Assembly: GCF_040581485.1 (NCBI RefSeq)
Contig: NC_090130.1
Coordinates: forward strand, 30,295,418 to 30,359,417
DNA from: Linepithema humile
Lineage: Eukaryota > Arthropoda > Insecta > Hymenoptera > Formicidae
DNA length: 64,000 bases
Direction of reading: 5' to 3'
Part shown: piece by piece, positions 39,401-52,537 of the stretch
Layout of the letters: the number at the start of each line of letters is the position of its first letter
How positions within the stretch are numbered: position 1 is the stretch's first letter
The notes under the pieces: generated by a model
The model's input: the letters and a program-made list of their open reading frames with translations, nothing else
What the model was told of the DNA's origin: nothing
The model's database searches: none
Position numbers and translations under genes: made by a program

Positions 39401-40370
39401 TGAACAAGAAAAGCTACTTTATATTTTGTTGCAATCGATTTAGCTGAATATAATACTTTTGCGAGCGACGAAGATAATTATTTCGGTAAAGAAGGGAGTG
39501 ATCGAGACTGACATTCAGAAAGTTATCTTCTCCCAACTGAGACTGTCGTCATGTTCCATCCATTGCTTATTACTAATTAATTATTAAAAGGGGTTTACCG
39601 TGTCGCGATCTCTTCGGCACAACGGTGGAGGAGATTAAGCTTAAGCTAACAATCACCCTTTTGCATTTTATACCGGTATTTTGAAGTGAAGAGAGAAGAA
39701 TTTTTTAATTAATCAAGAGCGATATCAAGGAAGAAGAAGATCATCCGTTGTGAGAATAGACGTGGATGTGCCGATTCCGATATTTACAAAGCTTTATTTC
39801 TATGTTAAGAATCGTATAAACAACTAACGATAATTAATAGTAATAATTTATCTACGAGCACACAGTCGCAAGTTCAATAGGTGATTCTACGGATGCGCAC
39901 ACGTCCTGACAACAATGCACAATATTTAATGTTAACACACGTCAAGCACAAAAGAAAGTTTGCTTCATCGAGATCGTCGATCGGCAGATTTGATTTTCAC
40001 TAAGAATACAAAGCGGAAACACCAGCGCGAGAAGGAAAGATCGAGAAGGCGAGGAGCACAACAGAACCGTTAACCCAATAGTCTTTCAAAGCGTCGAAAC
40101 TTTTAAGCCCTTTTTTGCCTTGTCTTTTGCATTGCGAAACAAAATACCAAAATAACAGAGTACGATAATTGATAACAATTATTTCGATTGAATTTTATTA
40201 TCTTGAACCTAGCGAAACACGGGCGATTTCGTCGCACTCGGATCTTCGAGCGTTCATCGAAATACGGCTCCTCGAAACTGCATTTTGAATAAATAACGCG
40301 TAGGCGATCGACAGCGGGACCGCAAGAGTCGCGCGCACGGTTGATTGCCAGGCATACACACTTCGCCAAG

Positions 40371-41738
40371 ATTCAGCTGTTCAAGGAAAAACTGTCCAAG
40401 TCGCAGCCTCCGGGTTCGTCCCAGCCGCGGGACGAGCACATAGCGTTGCGCTCGGTGAAGGATCAGTTGGCAGACGCGCCGACAATCGCCAGGGTGGCCA
40501 ATCGGCTGCCGCCGCCGGTGCGGATAAGGAGGAAGCAGATTCCGCCGATCGAGGAGAGACAGCGGGACTCGAGTGTCGCGGACTCGAGCGTCTCCGACGA
40601 GGGTGCTCGATCCGGCCGCGAGGAAAGCAGCGAAACCTCGGGGAGCAGAAAGAGGGATCGAGGACGCTCTCGTCGTAGCGAACCGCGGCACGAGGAGAAG
40701 AGCGCGGCGCAAGAAGGATTCGAGTTCTCGCTGGAGAACGACGAGAGTCGAGCTCAGTCGGAGGTCGGGGGCGGTCGCTCTTACGAGAAGTGGGGCTACC
40801 TGCCGAGGTCCGCGTCGACCAACAACACGGCGAGGATCTTCGCGGAGGCCGCGGGCGGAGGCACGACCTCGGTCACCAGCTCGTCGTCGTACGAGCACGA
40901 CCTGCAGAGCCTGCTGTGCGGTCGGCCGTGCGAGAACAGCGCCGATCCGGAGCGCCGCAGGGAGGCTGGAACTTCGGCCGGCACCAGCAACGGACGCTTC
41001 GTCGCCAGGATCAGCGGCAGTACTTCCTCGGAACTTCAAGAGGAGAGCGAGCTGTCGTCCGAGGAAAGAGACGCCCTGATCGAGGGCGCCCGGACGCCGT
41101 CGAGCGTCTGCCGCAATAGGATACCCAAGTTCGGCACCAGACGGAGGATCGTGGCCACTTCTGGATCCTCCGTGGTCAAGGACTACTATCACAGACCGGC
41201 GGGCGATCGGCTTTTGGATCCGTGCTGCGTCTCGGCAGCACCGGCGGCGCCGAAGTCGCTGACGAAGCAGCAGCAGAACGTTCACGTGATCAACGAGACC
41301 ACTTACGTAATCAACGAGACGGACACCTTCCCCGGCGATCCTGGCACGTCTCAGAAACCAACCTCGGCACCGACCACTCTCTCTCTCGGCAGGAAGCTCA
41401 CGTCCTGGACGAAGGAAGGCAAGGATCTGCTGGTGAAGTCAGTCTCGTCGGCAAACACGCTCGCCCCAACGACGATGACCTGCATCAAGTCCCCTCGAAC
41501 GATGTCGGAGCATCTCTTGGGGCAACTCGAGGTTCCGGTCGCGCCGGCCACCGCAGTCCTCGGGGCTCTTAGAGTCAAGGGTGGTTCGCTGCGAGAGGGC
41601 GAGCGTAACGAAAGAGTGACGGATGTGCCGCGACAGAGGTGGAGCAGCGTCAGGGTCAAGGGTGGCAGTACGAAGAGCTTACTGCTGGAGAACGGGGGCC
41701 CGCAACCGCCGATCAAGGGCGCCGGTTTTAGAAAAGAG
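40371..41738 (+). CDS. Candidate large alternative N-terminal exon (about 456 codons, disordered)
   Basis: One GC-rich frame is open from 40293 to 41780 without an early ATG, so an upstream coding exon is required. Phase-0 acceptors that join the 34198 donor are AAG at 40368-40370 (start 40371) or CAG at 40374-40376 (start 40377); the better-looking CAG at 40349-40351 would need a phase-2 partner. The product is hydrophilic: LFKEKLSKSQPPG, a Pro/Arg segment (RLPPPVRIRRKQIPP), Ser/Glu/Arg-rich stretches, VINETTYVINETDTF, and two RVKGGS motifs near the end. It has no membrane segment. At 41738 an AGAG|GTATTT donor ends it in phase 0 after GAGFRKE, able to join VLSLGADV at 53060. Without splicing it stops at 41780. 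No known family was recognised; the ERG N-terminus model is inference. Confidence 0.6.
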
Positions 41739-42781
41739 GTATTTCTTAGCGTTCGAACAAATGACAGTCGCGTTAATTAAGATCCTGCTTGTTAGCCTTG
41801 TCGAACATCGCTCTTCGAATCCGATCACAATGTCGCGACGATAATATCGTCGTGCATCACGAATTATATATTCCCGCCTTCCGCTTGATAGAATTCTCTA
41901 CAATAGATAGATTGATTAAATCGACGGTATAGTTAGATTGCTGGAATAGTTTATAAATTGATTCTCTCTCCCTAAATAACCAAGAGAATCGCTGATGCAT
42001 AAAACATTTGTTGAGATTAAAGAAAGGGTGGGGGGGGGGAGTATTGGATAAATGCCGATAAAATCGCTAGGGATACCAAGAACAATCCGAAGGTAGCGGC
42101 TGACATTTTTGTATGTATATACATATACCACTAAAGTATTAATACCTGAAGATGGAGACAAGTTATTTTTGGCGATACATCGATCGCGAAACACACCTAC
42201 ACATTTGCCGGCTCTGACACGCGGGAGATTTCAACCGCGATTCCGCCCTGTATAATGTGTCTTATTGATGTAGATAAGAATACCTTGTTCTGACACCGTA
42301 CATATGGTTCTGCATGCGAGCTTTGTTCTAGACAAACTAATTACGTAACTGACAATCGGGCGAGTAAAAATATTATCGCGCCAACCTTGATATGACACCC
42401 GCAAAGCTAACAGTTAAAAAAGAATTCTCGCAGAATCATTGATGGAACTAGGTTTTATTAATAATTAAATACTGATCGATCCATAAATGGAAAGAGCTTT
42501 TCTATGTAATCACTCGACTATCCCTTAATGTGTCATTTGATAAATTATTAATAGCTACTTTTTTTTTTTTATATTCTGATCATAATCCCGATATACTATT
42601 CTCCGTATTTGCAATATTAAAAGACACTCTGTAAAATTGTATCGAAAGATATTTACCACTGAACATTTGCTATATCATGAATTGACTAATGAAAACGAGA
42701 ACAGAACGATAAATTTATTGTTTTCGCGTTTAACGGTATTATAATGTTGAAAAAGTCTCTCATCTAAAAATAATTACAGTA

Positions 42782-43239
42782 TACAGGGTGTTTCATAATG
42801 TCCGTGCCAACGCTCGTGTGCGAATAGAGTGCGGAATAGAAAAGTCCTTTACCGTTTTGCAATTTTCGCAATAGTAATTGACATATTAATTAAAAGGGAT
42901 TGACGAATAATCGCGCGTTGCGCGTAGCTAGATCGTGGGCTGTACACTCTAAACGTGACAACACCGAGAATCGCATGGCAACGAAAAATAACACGTAGCG
43001 AGAGCAGGAGTGATATACGTTGTTATTTTTCGTTGCTATGCGATTCTCATTGCTGTCACGCCTAGAACGTACAGCCTACGATCTAGCCGCGATCAACGCG
43101 CGATTATTCGTCAATCCCTTTTAATTAATATCTCAATTATTATTGCAAAAATTGCAAAATGGTAAAGGACTTTTCTATTCAGTTTATCGCACTCTATCCG
43201 TACACGAGCGTTGGCACGGACATTATAAAACACCCTGTA
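42782..43239. mobile_element. Palindromic (fold-back) MITE with TA-type target duplication
   Basis: The element starts TACAGGGTGTTTCATAATG and ends with the near-perfect reverse complement, CATTATAAAACACCCTGTA. Left arm (about 42782-42995) and right arm (about 43018-43239) pair almost completely, with scattered mismatches, around a loop of roughly 25 bases. The flanking TA on both sides suggests the TA target duplication of Tc1/mariner-type transposons. It has no coding capacity, so it is a non-autonomous copy. Divergence between the arms suggests it is not very young. Confidence 0.9.
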
Positions 43240-46200
43240 TAAAGGAAGGAAGGAAAAATAACAAGAAACTTGAAGCGGTAAACTTGTAGCCGGTTCTTTT
43301 GAATCGTTCCATTTGGTACGGTTCAAATGTTTCTACAACGCATTTCTTCAATTGACTCGGGCAATACTATTTTCCGCGTGGCAAGGAACACATTGTTTGC
43401 AAAGAAAACATTGTTGACGACTTCATACCACAGACTATAATGGCAAAGAGGATAAACATCGCATTACCATGCCTATCCTTCAGCGGTAGACGTGTTATTG
43501 CTATTTTCAGACTACACATATGTACACATGGTGCATTCTGATAGGATACTGTCTCGACGAAAAACATTGACCATTCTCCTTTTATTGATAAGCATACAGT
43601 TCAAACAGTTTTAACGAATAAAATTATATCAATAACTTATAGTATCAGCGACAATAATGTTATTGATAAAATTAATCTACAATATAGCGGTCATTTTTCT
43701 TAGAATTTTATAAATTTTAATTATCTCTTGAATTATTTTGAATTTCAATTATTATTGCTCTTTTTTTACATTAACATTGTTCATTTGTGTAATTTCATTT
43801 CTGCGGATGTGTTAAATTGTGCATATTAACTCCGTATCGCGGAACTCATTACAATTGCAAATTGCGCAATGTTACTTTAAATAATTCCGTTGTGCTTTAT
43901 TACAGCTTCGTGCTCCGTCCCCCGTAAGTTTTTACAGATGGAAGTGAGAATTGTGAGATGTAATTAACGAGAAAGATCTCATGGGGGTTGCTATTGAGTA
44001 AATGCACCTTTACGTGACTCATTAAGTGACACGTCGATCTAGAAAGCTAGCAATTAGTACATTGCCGCAATTAAATTCAACGACCGTGGTATCAACACGC
44101 CTCTAATCCTGGGGATTGTAGAGTCAAATTAATTGACTGCATGCCCTCTTTAACACACGAGAATTCTCGCGAGATTTGCAGCGTGTGACCTACGAATTAA
44201 TTGCTGTAGAGGCTTGTATAATGATAAGTGGAAGATAAATTAATTTTTTCTCTACGCATGAAATGACGCAATATGATTGCAAAAAGGGGTTGATAATGTT
44301 TCATGTCGCGCACAGCTGTCTAGCTACTATCAGATCAATGCGTAATTGTCTCTTCGGGCACGAAGGAAGACAAGAAACGTAGTTTCTCGCAGCCATAGCA
44401 AAGCAAATATTAGAACGGGAATGTAAGAAACGAAGAGCATTCTATAATATTACAGACGTTTTTCTGCTCGCTTTAATTTACAAATTTTAAGCATACATTC
44501 AATTTAATAATATTTAAAAATATATAATATATAAGAAGAAAAATAAAACAGTAAAAAAACGATTTTAATTGATTTGTGAGTCAAAGAAGTTTCTTTATTT
44601 TTTACTTTGTTTTGTAAATTAAAAAATTTATATAAATATATATTTAATGCATTATAAAAATAAATGTATATATAGTATCGTAATTAAAAATGATCTACCA
44701 CATTATAATCTATTTAGATCAAGGTCTTATTAATTAGATCCTAGTTAACGTAGTAGAATGAGGTCTCATTAATCATTGTGTACCTGGATAAAACGATAAT
44801 GTAAGAATGCATACAGAGTGACTTTTCTTAATTAATGTGATGACAATATTGCGGTCGCCTTTGAAAATATCACAAACGGATTACACTTGTTTGTAAAGTT
44901 AAGCCTTCCGCCCGTAAAACGCACGGCGCACGGGGTTCGATTTACAGTTTACATGCCTGAAAACACATTCACAGCCGCTTTTGCTTGGTTACTTTAAGTA
45001 ATTATGTTTTACGGCAGCACGATGAACATACGTAACATCACGCTGCCTTTAAGAAAACTCACGGTGATCTGCTAAGATATTTAGTATTCCGAAAGCAAAT
45101 CACTGACGTTAATCAAACTACGACTCCGAAAAAATAATTAATTTTATCAGTAGAATTTATTAATTTAAAATAATTTTCATTGAATGTACGCTTAAAATAT
45201 GTAGATAAAAGCGATAAATCTAATATTCTATATTCTATACAGACGATTTAAATTGTTTTACAACTAATTTCTCAAATTAAATTAAATTGTCAGGAAACAA
45301 AATAATTATTAATTAAAAATCTATAGCGAGCCACTGTAATTGCAATAATAAATCTTTAATAAAGACATTATATCGCGTACCCTTTGATAGCAGTACGATA
45401 TTCCGCTTTGTTCATTAATTAAATTAATTAAACGAGAAATGAATCAGGTAGATTATAGCAGATTAATAGCTGGAAGAAAATGAACTTTTCCATTGCAGGT
45501 GGTCTCACAATTGCGAGACTCCGAGCTTTAATTGAAAACGGTACGTCAGTTTCAGATTTTCCGCAGCATCGCATGTTTTTAATCTCGTAAAATGAGGTGC
45601 TAGATGCACCTCACCATGGTCGTTTCGCCACGCGGTTAAGGTGGTTCATTGAACACGCTCATAAAATGTCAGTCGCTGTCGCTTAACACGACCTTTCCTA
45701 GCACACTTAGCATACGATCGATGCATTATTAAATTAATGCTATATAATCACAAAACGAATTGAAGTGGAAGTTCCGTTATTAACTTATAATATATAATAG
45801 AATTATTTCTGACATATGTAATAAAATAGATGAGATTAATCCTTTAATCTTGACAGCACATCTTGTAAAATGCATTAATTCATACCGTTACATATCAATC
45901 AGACTGTCTTTGAAGCTCTTAATTAAGTCTTTAAAAAACTATGAATTAATCAAAATTTGTCGCTCTTCAAAAAGAGCGACGCGCAATTATAAAAAGTGGA
46001 AATTTTTAATTATTGAGTTACGTGTGTGCTGTAATTTCTGATGTCATTCGTAACTGGATGAATCAGCCTGGAATACCAGTGAATGCGCCTTGACACTTTT
46101 ATCCATCTCGTCCTATTTTTGATTTTTACGATCCGTTTTATTACAACGTCGAATACTGGAGGAAAGACATTACACGATTCCAATATCCAGAAGCGCCTAA

Positions 46201-49200
46201 ATACGAGATTGCAATCGTCTGTTTTTCTGACATAAAAAAAAAGAATTATTCCGTGTGTTATTTAGTGCATAAATCAAATCTTTAAACTTTGGATTATAAC
46301 TTTTTTTAAACAAAGATTTAACGTATGTCTATATGTTCAGTGAATACTTGCGGTAGTATGTGGTAAATATTAGGCATTTATATTGGAGAAATGTTTTTGT
46401 GAAACTTAACCACATTTATTTGTGCAATTTAGTTGTGCTCACGAGTGCGAAATTAATTTATTGATTTTATGATTGTGATTGATTCTCTTTCTCAGCCAAT
46501 ATTCTAGATATTAATAGTAACTGTATAACTACATTTTGATTCGATATCGGTTACTATTGATTAATTTATTAAATTTTGTCTAATGCAAAATTATTCTCAA
46601 ATGAATAAGTTATTATTTTTTACTAATTTTCTTGCATTTTTGATAAGATTAATATTAAAATAATATTATGTATATATTTAAAGTAATATAATGAAAATAT
46701 TATGTAATAACAAATTTTGAATACGTGGAAAATTTCAAAAACTTGGAAAGTTTGTTTTAAACGAATCAAAAATTGAAAATTTGATAATGTTTTTAATAGG
46801 TTTATTCATCTCGATTCCTCATTTTTTAGCTTTATTTCGGATTTTCACGTTCCACTTCCATTCCTGTATATATTAAGCGTACTTAAATCTCGGTCTTCCG
46901 CTTTTACTGGGCTGTGAAACCAGGCAAGCATTTCGTACGGACCGGAGGCAGATGTTTTCTAAAAGCACTCCTCGGCCTGTAGCCTCGGCGCCGTTGCGCT
47001 GCCTGGCTGAAACAGATCTCTCCGCTTCGAGCGCTTAGTTTTGCTGCGCGTACGCGAGCGTGCAGCCGCGGATTCAAAGCGGGAACTCCGAGAGTCGGCC
47101 GAAATTAGATCACCTCATGAAATTCACTGGAATTTGTTCGGCGTCCCCGAAAAGCACTCAACTGGAAACGATAGAGTTCCCGCCACGGTGAAAACTGCAG
47201 CGATCATTGGGTCTAATTCGATTTTCTCGCGGAAACCGAATCCGAGTGGTAGTGCGAATAACATTTTATGAGATTAACTGGAACTTTTTTATCAAAAATG
47301 CTTTGAACCTGAACTGAAATTTTGGATTTTCCCATTAAACGTTTCAACATATAAGACATAAAAGACTCTACGTCGTGTGTGGTTTTGTGGTGAAATCTGA
47401 TATAGAAAACTCCCTCATGAAATTTATACGAAGTCGATGGACTGGAATCGGAAGATTCCCTAATCCCGAAAATTCCTTCTGATACCTTTTGATGAAGATC
47501 CGTTTCACATCAATCCTCTTGCGGGAGTTAAGTCCTCCGAACATGAGCGAAAGTGACTTTGTGGATTTTGTTGGAATTTGCTCGATATTTCTGAAGACTA
47601 CTCAAATGAAATCAACAAACATTTAATATTTCATTTAACCCTGTAATCTCAAATATTGTCAATGCGGCACGATATATATTGAGAAATTCTTCGAAAGATT
47701 TCTCAGGATTGCATCAGGATTCTCAAAAGATCTGAAATAAACAAACATATCGAGAAATCGAAGACAATCTAAGTTTATCAAGCATATTAATTTCAAGTGT
47801 ATTCTTCAATTAATTGTTTAAAATCTCGTGATGAAAAATTGAGTGAACTCAGTGCTTACAACGTTAATTACATACTTAGAATTTCGGACGTGAATTAATA
47901 ATATATTATAAAAACGCTACCAAGAAAAAATCATAAAAGTTCTTGTTTGATGAAATTGTTTGATGAAATTGTTTATGACGGAATCAGTAAAGTATTCAAC
48001 TTTCTCGAGCGAGTTTTAGTTGAAGGCACGCGATTCAGTGCCTCTTTGGGCTCCTGAAAGCTGCGATTAAAGACTGTTTGAACTAGTGATGAGATCTTTT
48101 GCAGAGAGCGAAGAATCGAGGAAGCCACAGACTCTTTGAAGAATCGATTGAAGCCTTTTGCAAAGGCGATATAAAGCTACGCGGCTTCCCTTTTGTCTCT
48201 GTGCATTGAGGAAGCGCTCAGAAAGCTTTTAAGCATTCGATAGATCGATATTGTCTGACTAGGAAGTACCATTATCTGTACATAAGACAAAAAAAAACGT
48301 GCAAAAATTTTAGTGAAGAAATATGATTTTAATATTTGATATAGCAGAACTTTTTTAAACTGGACACGTTGAATTTTGAACGAAAATAACTTTTCTTTGC
48401 AAATTTTCCTGGACGAATACTGCACATAAATGGACCATTATTCTGAGAAGATGTAAATGGAAAACTGACGGAAAAATCTCTCTGTGGAATGTCCTGCGTA
48501 TTTTTCTTTTCAAGATACAAACCAGACTCAGGATGGTGTCAAGCTGATGTTACCATTTATTATTAACCGCTTATTTTTCAAGTTCCTTTTAAGGAACTCT
48601 GTCTGCAAGATTCAACTCGGAGTATAAATTATTTATTTCGTGAATTGTTGTGGAAAAACATTGGAAGTTATTTAGTAGCCCGCACAAAACTTTGAAAAAA
48701 AACGCTGTGGACAAACAGGTGGTTTTTCCGACGTTTGTTTATTTTTATTTTTGCGCATGCTAAAAGCGCCGGAGTTCCATCGTCAGTGGTAGCGTCTGAG
48801 CGAGGTTCTCTACGATTGAGAATGACACTGGAATTCTTTGTGAGAGTATCAGCAACCATGATGCGCTCGTATTTTATGAAGGGAAAGAAGCAGAAGTTTG
48901 GTTCGACCCTATCGACGGTAATCGATGTTTGTATTACTTGCAATTCTATTTTAATAGAATTAAAAATATAATTACTTTTTATACGAACTGTCCAATAATA
49001 ATTTACATATTATCAAATTCTAATAATGTAATAAGAACTGGAATATATTTTTCCTTACTGTGTTCAACTTAACCGACAAAAATCGAAAATTGCAGATTAC
49101 ATAAGAACAATATTAATACAAATTTAATTGGTAATAAGTACAATAGTATTATCTACAATAATTAATAATAGTAATTATCTACAATAATAATCAAATAATG

Positions 49201-50479
49201 ATGAAAGCTATGCAATATGTCATTCACCAGATCTGCTTTCACACTATCGATATCGCGTTAATCAATTAATATTGTTTATTCACGCTTATCAATGCTATCA
49301 ATGAGCAGTTATAAGCGCGCTTGGTCAATCTGCGGTAGAATGGCGCGTACATTTCGCTCAGTATCGATCGCAATATTGCATAGCCCAATGCGAATCCAGA
49401 TGAGTAGACGCTTATATCAAGCTGACCTCTTACGCTCACAAGGCCGTATATCTCGCTGTAAATGGGAACTAGGCTTCGACAGAAGCTTTTAAAATGGATT
49501 ATGAATTAACGCACTCTAACGCGACCTCATTTTCAAGCGGCCACTGCGAAACGCGTGTTTCACGCAATATGGAAACGTATTCAATCTACGTATTATAGTC
49601 TAATAATATTAATGATTTATGGCGTCAATATTTGATGAAAACAGTTTGGGGAACAAATGTTATTTGACTCTCGATAACTCATGAAGAAACACCGCTATAT
49701 TAAATTATATTGTGTTATTGAAGTCCCAATATAATAATAGCGCACTGAATAACCGTCAATTTATTTCTGTCGCATAAGGCATTTTCACAAAAGGTACACA
49801 CAAAAATTTTCTATTTTATTATTAATCGCTAAACTTACCACGAAGAATATGCATTGCACGAGAACTCCAGAAGCTGTCGTAAAAGCTCCCTTATCATTAC
49901 AGAAGAGCCGCGGATATATTTTATTTGCACGCGTCGAGTACATATTTACGTGGGGAATGACTTCGCCGTGAGTCTGCAAATATTAAATCTGGCTATGAAG
50001 GAGTTTGGCCATCGCAAAGGAACGCGTAGTCGCGAATTGCGACTCATTAATTACTACCTTCTGGATTCATACGGAAATGCTTTTTAATTTTAACACTCAG
50101 TCTTTCTCATAATTATTTGAGCATACAATTTTAAATATATCTCCGTAATTAAACATTCTTAGAAATCATCTTTAAAACGCAGTAGATCGAGCGAGAAAAT
50201 AATCCCTCGCTATCTTTTCAAAACACACAAACGCACGCAATTTTACAACATACGTTATTAATCATTAATCATCGCCTTTATAATTTTTATAATTCTTTGC
50301 GTTCACAGTATTTTAGCCAGATTTTCTTCTACGCTATTTTCGTTGGTTTGTTAAACGCTGAGAGATAATGATCAACGTAGTAATTATTTCATAATTCCAG
50401 GTCACGGCGTGTGGTAACCAGCTAATATTACTCGCTTATATTCTCCTTCGCGTATTCGATTACTTCATCTCTATTACAG

Positions 50480-50536
50480 GTGAAGCGTCTTGGATCGATG
50501 AGAAATTCCGTACCGCTAATATATCTGCATAAATGA
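50480..50536 (+). CDS. Possible short terminal exon of a nested transcript
   Basis: A strong acceptor (CTCTATTACAG) is followed in phase 0 by 18 codons beginning VKRLGSMRNSVPLIYLHK and a TGA stop. It could follow the phase-0 donor at 41738 and close a nested gene made of the exons at 33920 and 40371. The evidence is only the acceptor quality and phase, which a short ORF can meet by chance. No polyadenylation signal was seen immediately after it. Confidence 0.2.
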   Translation: MKRLGSMRNSVPLIYLHK

Positions 50537-51479
50537 TGTTACTAACCCATTGCAATTAAGTTATTTATTACGTTAGGAAAATTCTCCCCATCTTTTAATA
50601 TCCACTACTTACTAAATTACTCCCTCAACTTTGTATCTGAAATTTATCCCAATATATCGGAAATACTTTGACTAAATTTAATCCAGAGAGAAACGCACAA
50701 GAACAATTAGAGGAAGAAAAGACGTTTATTTTAAAAAAAGTAACATAATATTATTTTGACAATAAGTTGATTAAGTTCCATCGAATTTTAAATTTTGTTA
50801 GTATTTTTCTATTTTTCGAGAGGTTTTTTCACATGTTTAGAATTTTGTCTACAAAAATTTATCGCGCTGCATGAAGGACGATGTAAATTCTTGCAATATA
50901 CTCCGGGTCATTGGAACGGGGTCATCCTCACAACCCTTCTCACCTCTGATACCAGGTGCATGAATAAAACATGATCCACCTGAATTTACATTCTCACAGC
51001 TGTCTCTGACGAGCCAAACAGCAAGTTTCTACTTCGCCTCCCATGACTCGCCTGACTACACATTTTCCAGCAGATGGATAATAAAAAAAATCAATATGAA
51101 GGCAAAGAAGAAACTCGAGTTGTTTTCTTCTTTTCTCTTGAAAATATCATAAACATATGTCACATTTTCTAATCTAAAAAAATGTATCATATTTTAAACA
51201 AACAATGATATATATTAATTTGTAACACAAAGATAGAAAATTGAAAATGAAATAGATTACGTCGTAAATGAATTCAATCAATTTATGCGAACGTGGAGCG
51301 TAACGTTGATAAATATCTCAATCACCATGGAGTGCTCGTAATAACGTAATTGTAGAACTACGTAATGATGTCGCTTGTCTAACGTTCCGTTCTCGCGCAA
51401 TGTGTATCCCATTTTCTATTTTTATCCGCTTATCCGTCGCTTATCGGCAGGGGGTTGATAATAATAAATCGACGATACA

Positions 51480-52537
51480 GGGGACGAAGAACGGGGGAGC
51501 AAACTGCGACTTTTCTCCGGGTAGGATCGTCAGTGCGCGTTACGAGCCTCTTGAGCACGGGTTATCGTTCTCGACCTCCGACGCTTCTTGTTAGATCAAA
51601 CGACCTCCGATGGCTCTCGACGACTCTAGTGTTGCGTCTGCCCCGACACTCCACAGGCCGAAATACGCTGGCTAAGGGTGTGACGGCGGTGCTACCCTAA
51701 GTCGTGCACCACTTCTCGCGACCAGGCAGCCAGGCAACCCCGAGCCAATCGAACGAACGCCTCCCTTCGTCCGGCCGCATTGCATCAGTGTTAAGCTGGC
51801 GCTCGGGCGGCACTCTTCCGGTTCTTCCCGCACTCCACTTTCGCACGCCGTAAACAAGCGATTTGGAGTGCCGCGAGGGAGAGAGATCGATAACGCAAAA
51901 TATTAATCGCGCTTCGGGAAAGCTTCGCAGACCCGTCGATCTGGTTTGCCCTAAACTGAACGTGCCTCGCATCCACGGCGCACGAAATTTTCAACCAATG
52001 GTCGATAGTGTTGCTCCCGTTAGTGTTTACGGCGTTGCTACGTTTAGTGAATTACCTCTGTAAATCGATTGCGCTATTATTGCCGCCGGGTGTCGAAGTT
52101 CGTTGAAAAGCGCGACATTTCAACGACGGTCGCCGCATTATGACGGGATTGAGCACGATGCTGTGGCGGAATCGCGGATTACGACGACAACAAAGTGGTT
52201 AAGCTCCTGCTCGAACACGAAGCCAGATGTTTTAAAGCCGCTCGGGCGCTTACGATCATAATATATATCGCGCGACTCGTGTAATAGCGGAAAACAACAA
52301 CGGATAACAAGTGGGCGGAAGAAAAATTCATCAGCTCGCAAACGCGATGCTTCCGGAAGTGTGGAACAACGTTGTTCGATAGATCCGTTTTCGTCCGGAT
52401 CGGGTGGTCGGATCGTGTTAACGAAATGGATGCGTCGGAAATTTTGGAGTAAACTGCTTCTCTCAGGAAGACTCGCGGTTGCGCCGCATCGTCTTACGTC
52501 TTCACCGATCGGTCTCCGGTGTACGCGCGCGTCTTAA
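51480..52537 (+). promoter_or_regulatory. GC-rich island, candidate internal promoter directly upstream of the channel core
   Basis: GC-rich, CpG-rich sequence lies 0.5 to 1.6 kb upstream of the S1 exon, inside otherwise AT-rich intron. It includes two CCAAT motifs (51745-51749 and 51995-51999) and TCAGT initiator-like motifs. The ATG of the short candidate first exon follows at 52538. The position parallels the internal promoter that makes vertebrate ERG1b. Candidate on composition and context only. Confidence 0.35.

Larger units (their letters stand above)
34199..40370. other. Intron between the two alternative exons, with a GC-rich, CT-repeat-bearing island
   Basis: A 6.2 kb intron of the proposed alternative transcript. 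AT-rich to about 37.7 kb, then GC-rich to about 39.4 kb with a long CT tract. Minus-strand frames at 35898-36323, 36562-36978 and 37515-38282 were examined and show no recognisable domain. Confidence 0.5.
41739..52537. other. Intron sequence holding a fold-back MITE and a GC-rich island near its end
   Basis: AT-rich intron of about 10.8 kb. It contains the palindromic element at 42782-43239 and a possible small terminal exon at 50480-50536. GC content rises from about 51.5 kb. Other open frames are short and without recognisable content. Confidence 0.55.

Noticed and set aside
40254..41285. 343-residue minus-strand open frame
   Set aside because: It lies opposite the GC-rich plus-strand exon, is Arg/Leu/Ala-rich and low in complexity, and has no recognisable domain; a mirror of the coding strand's GC-rich third positions explains it.
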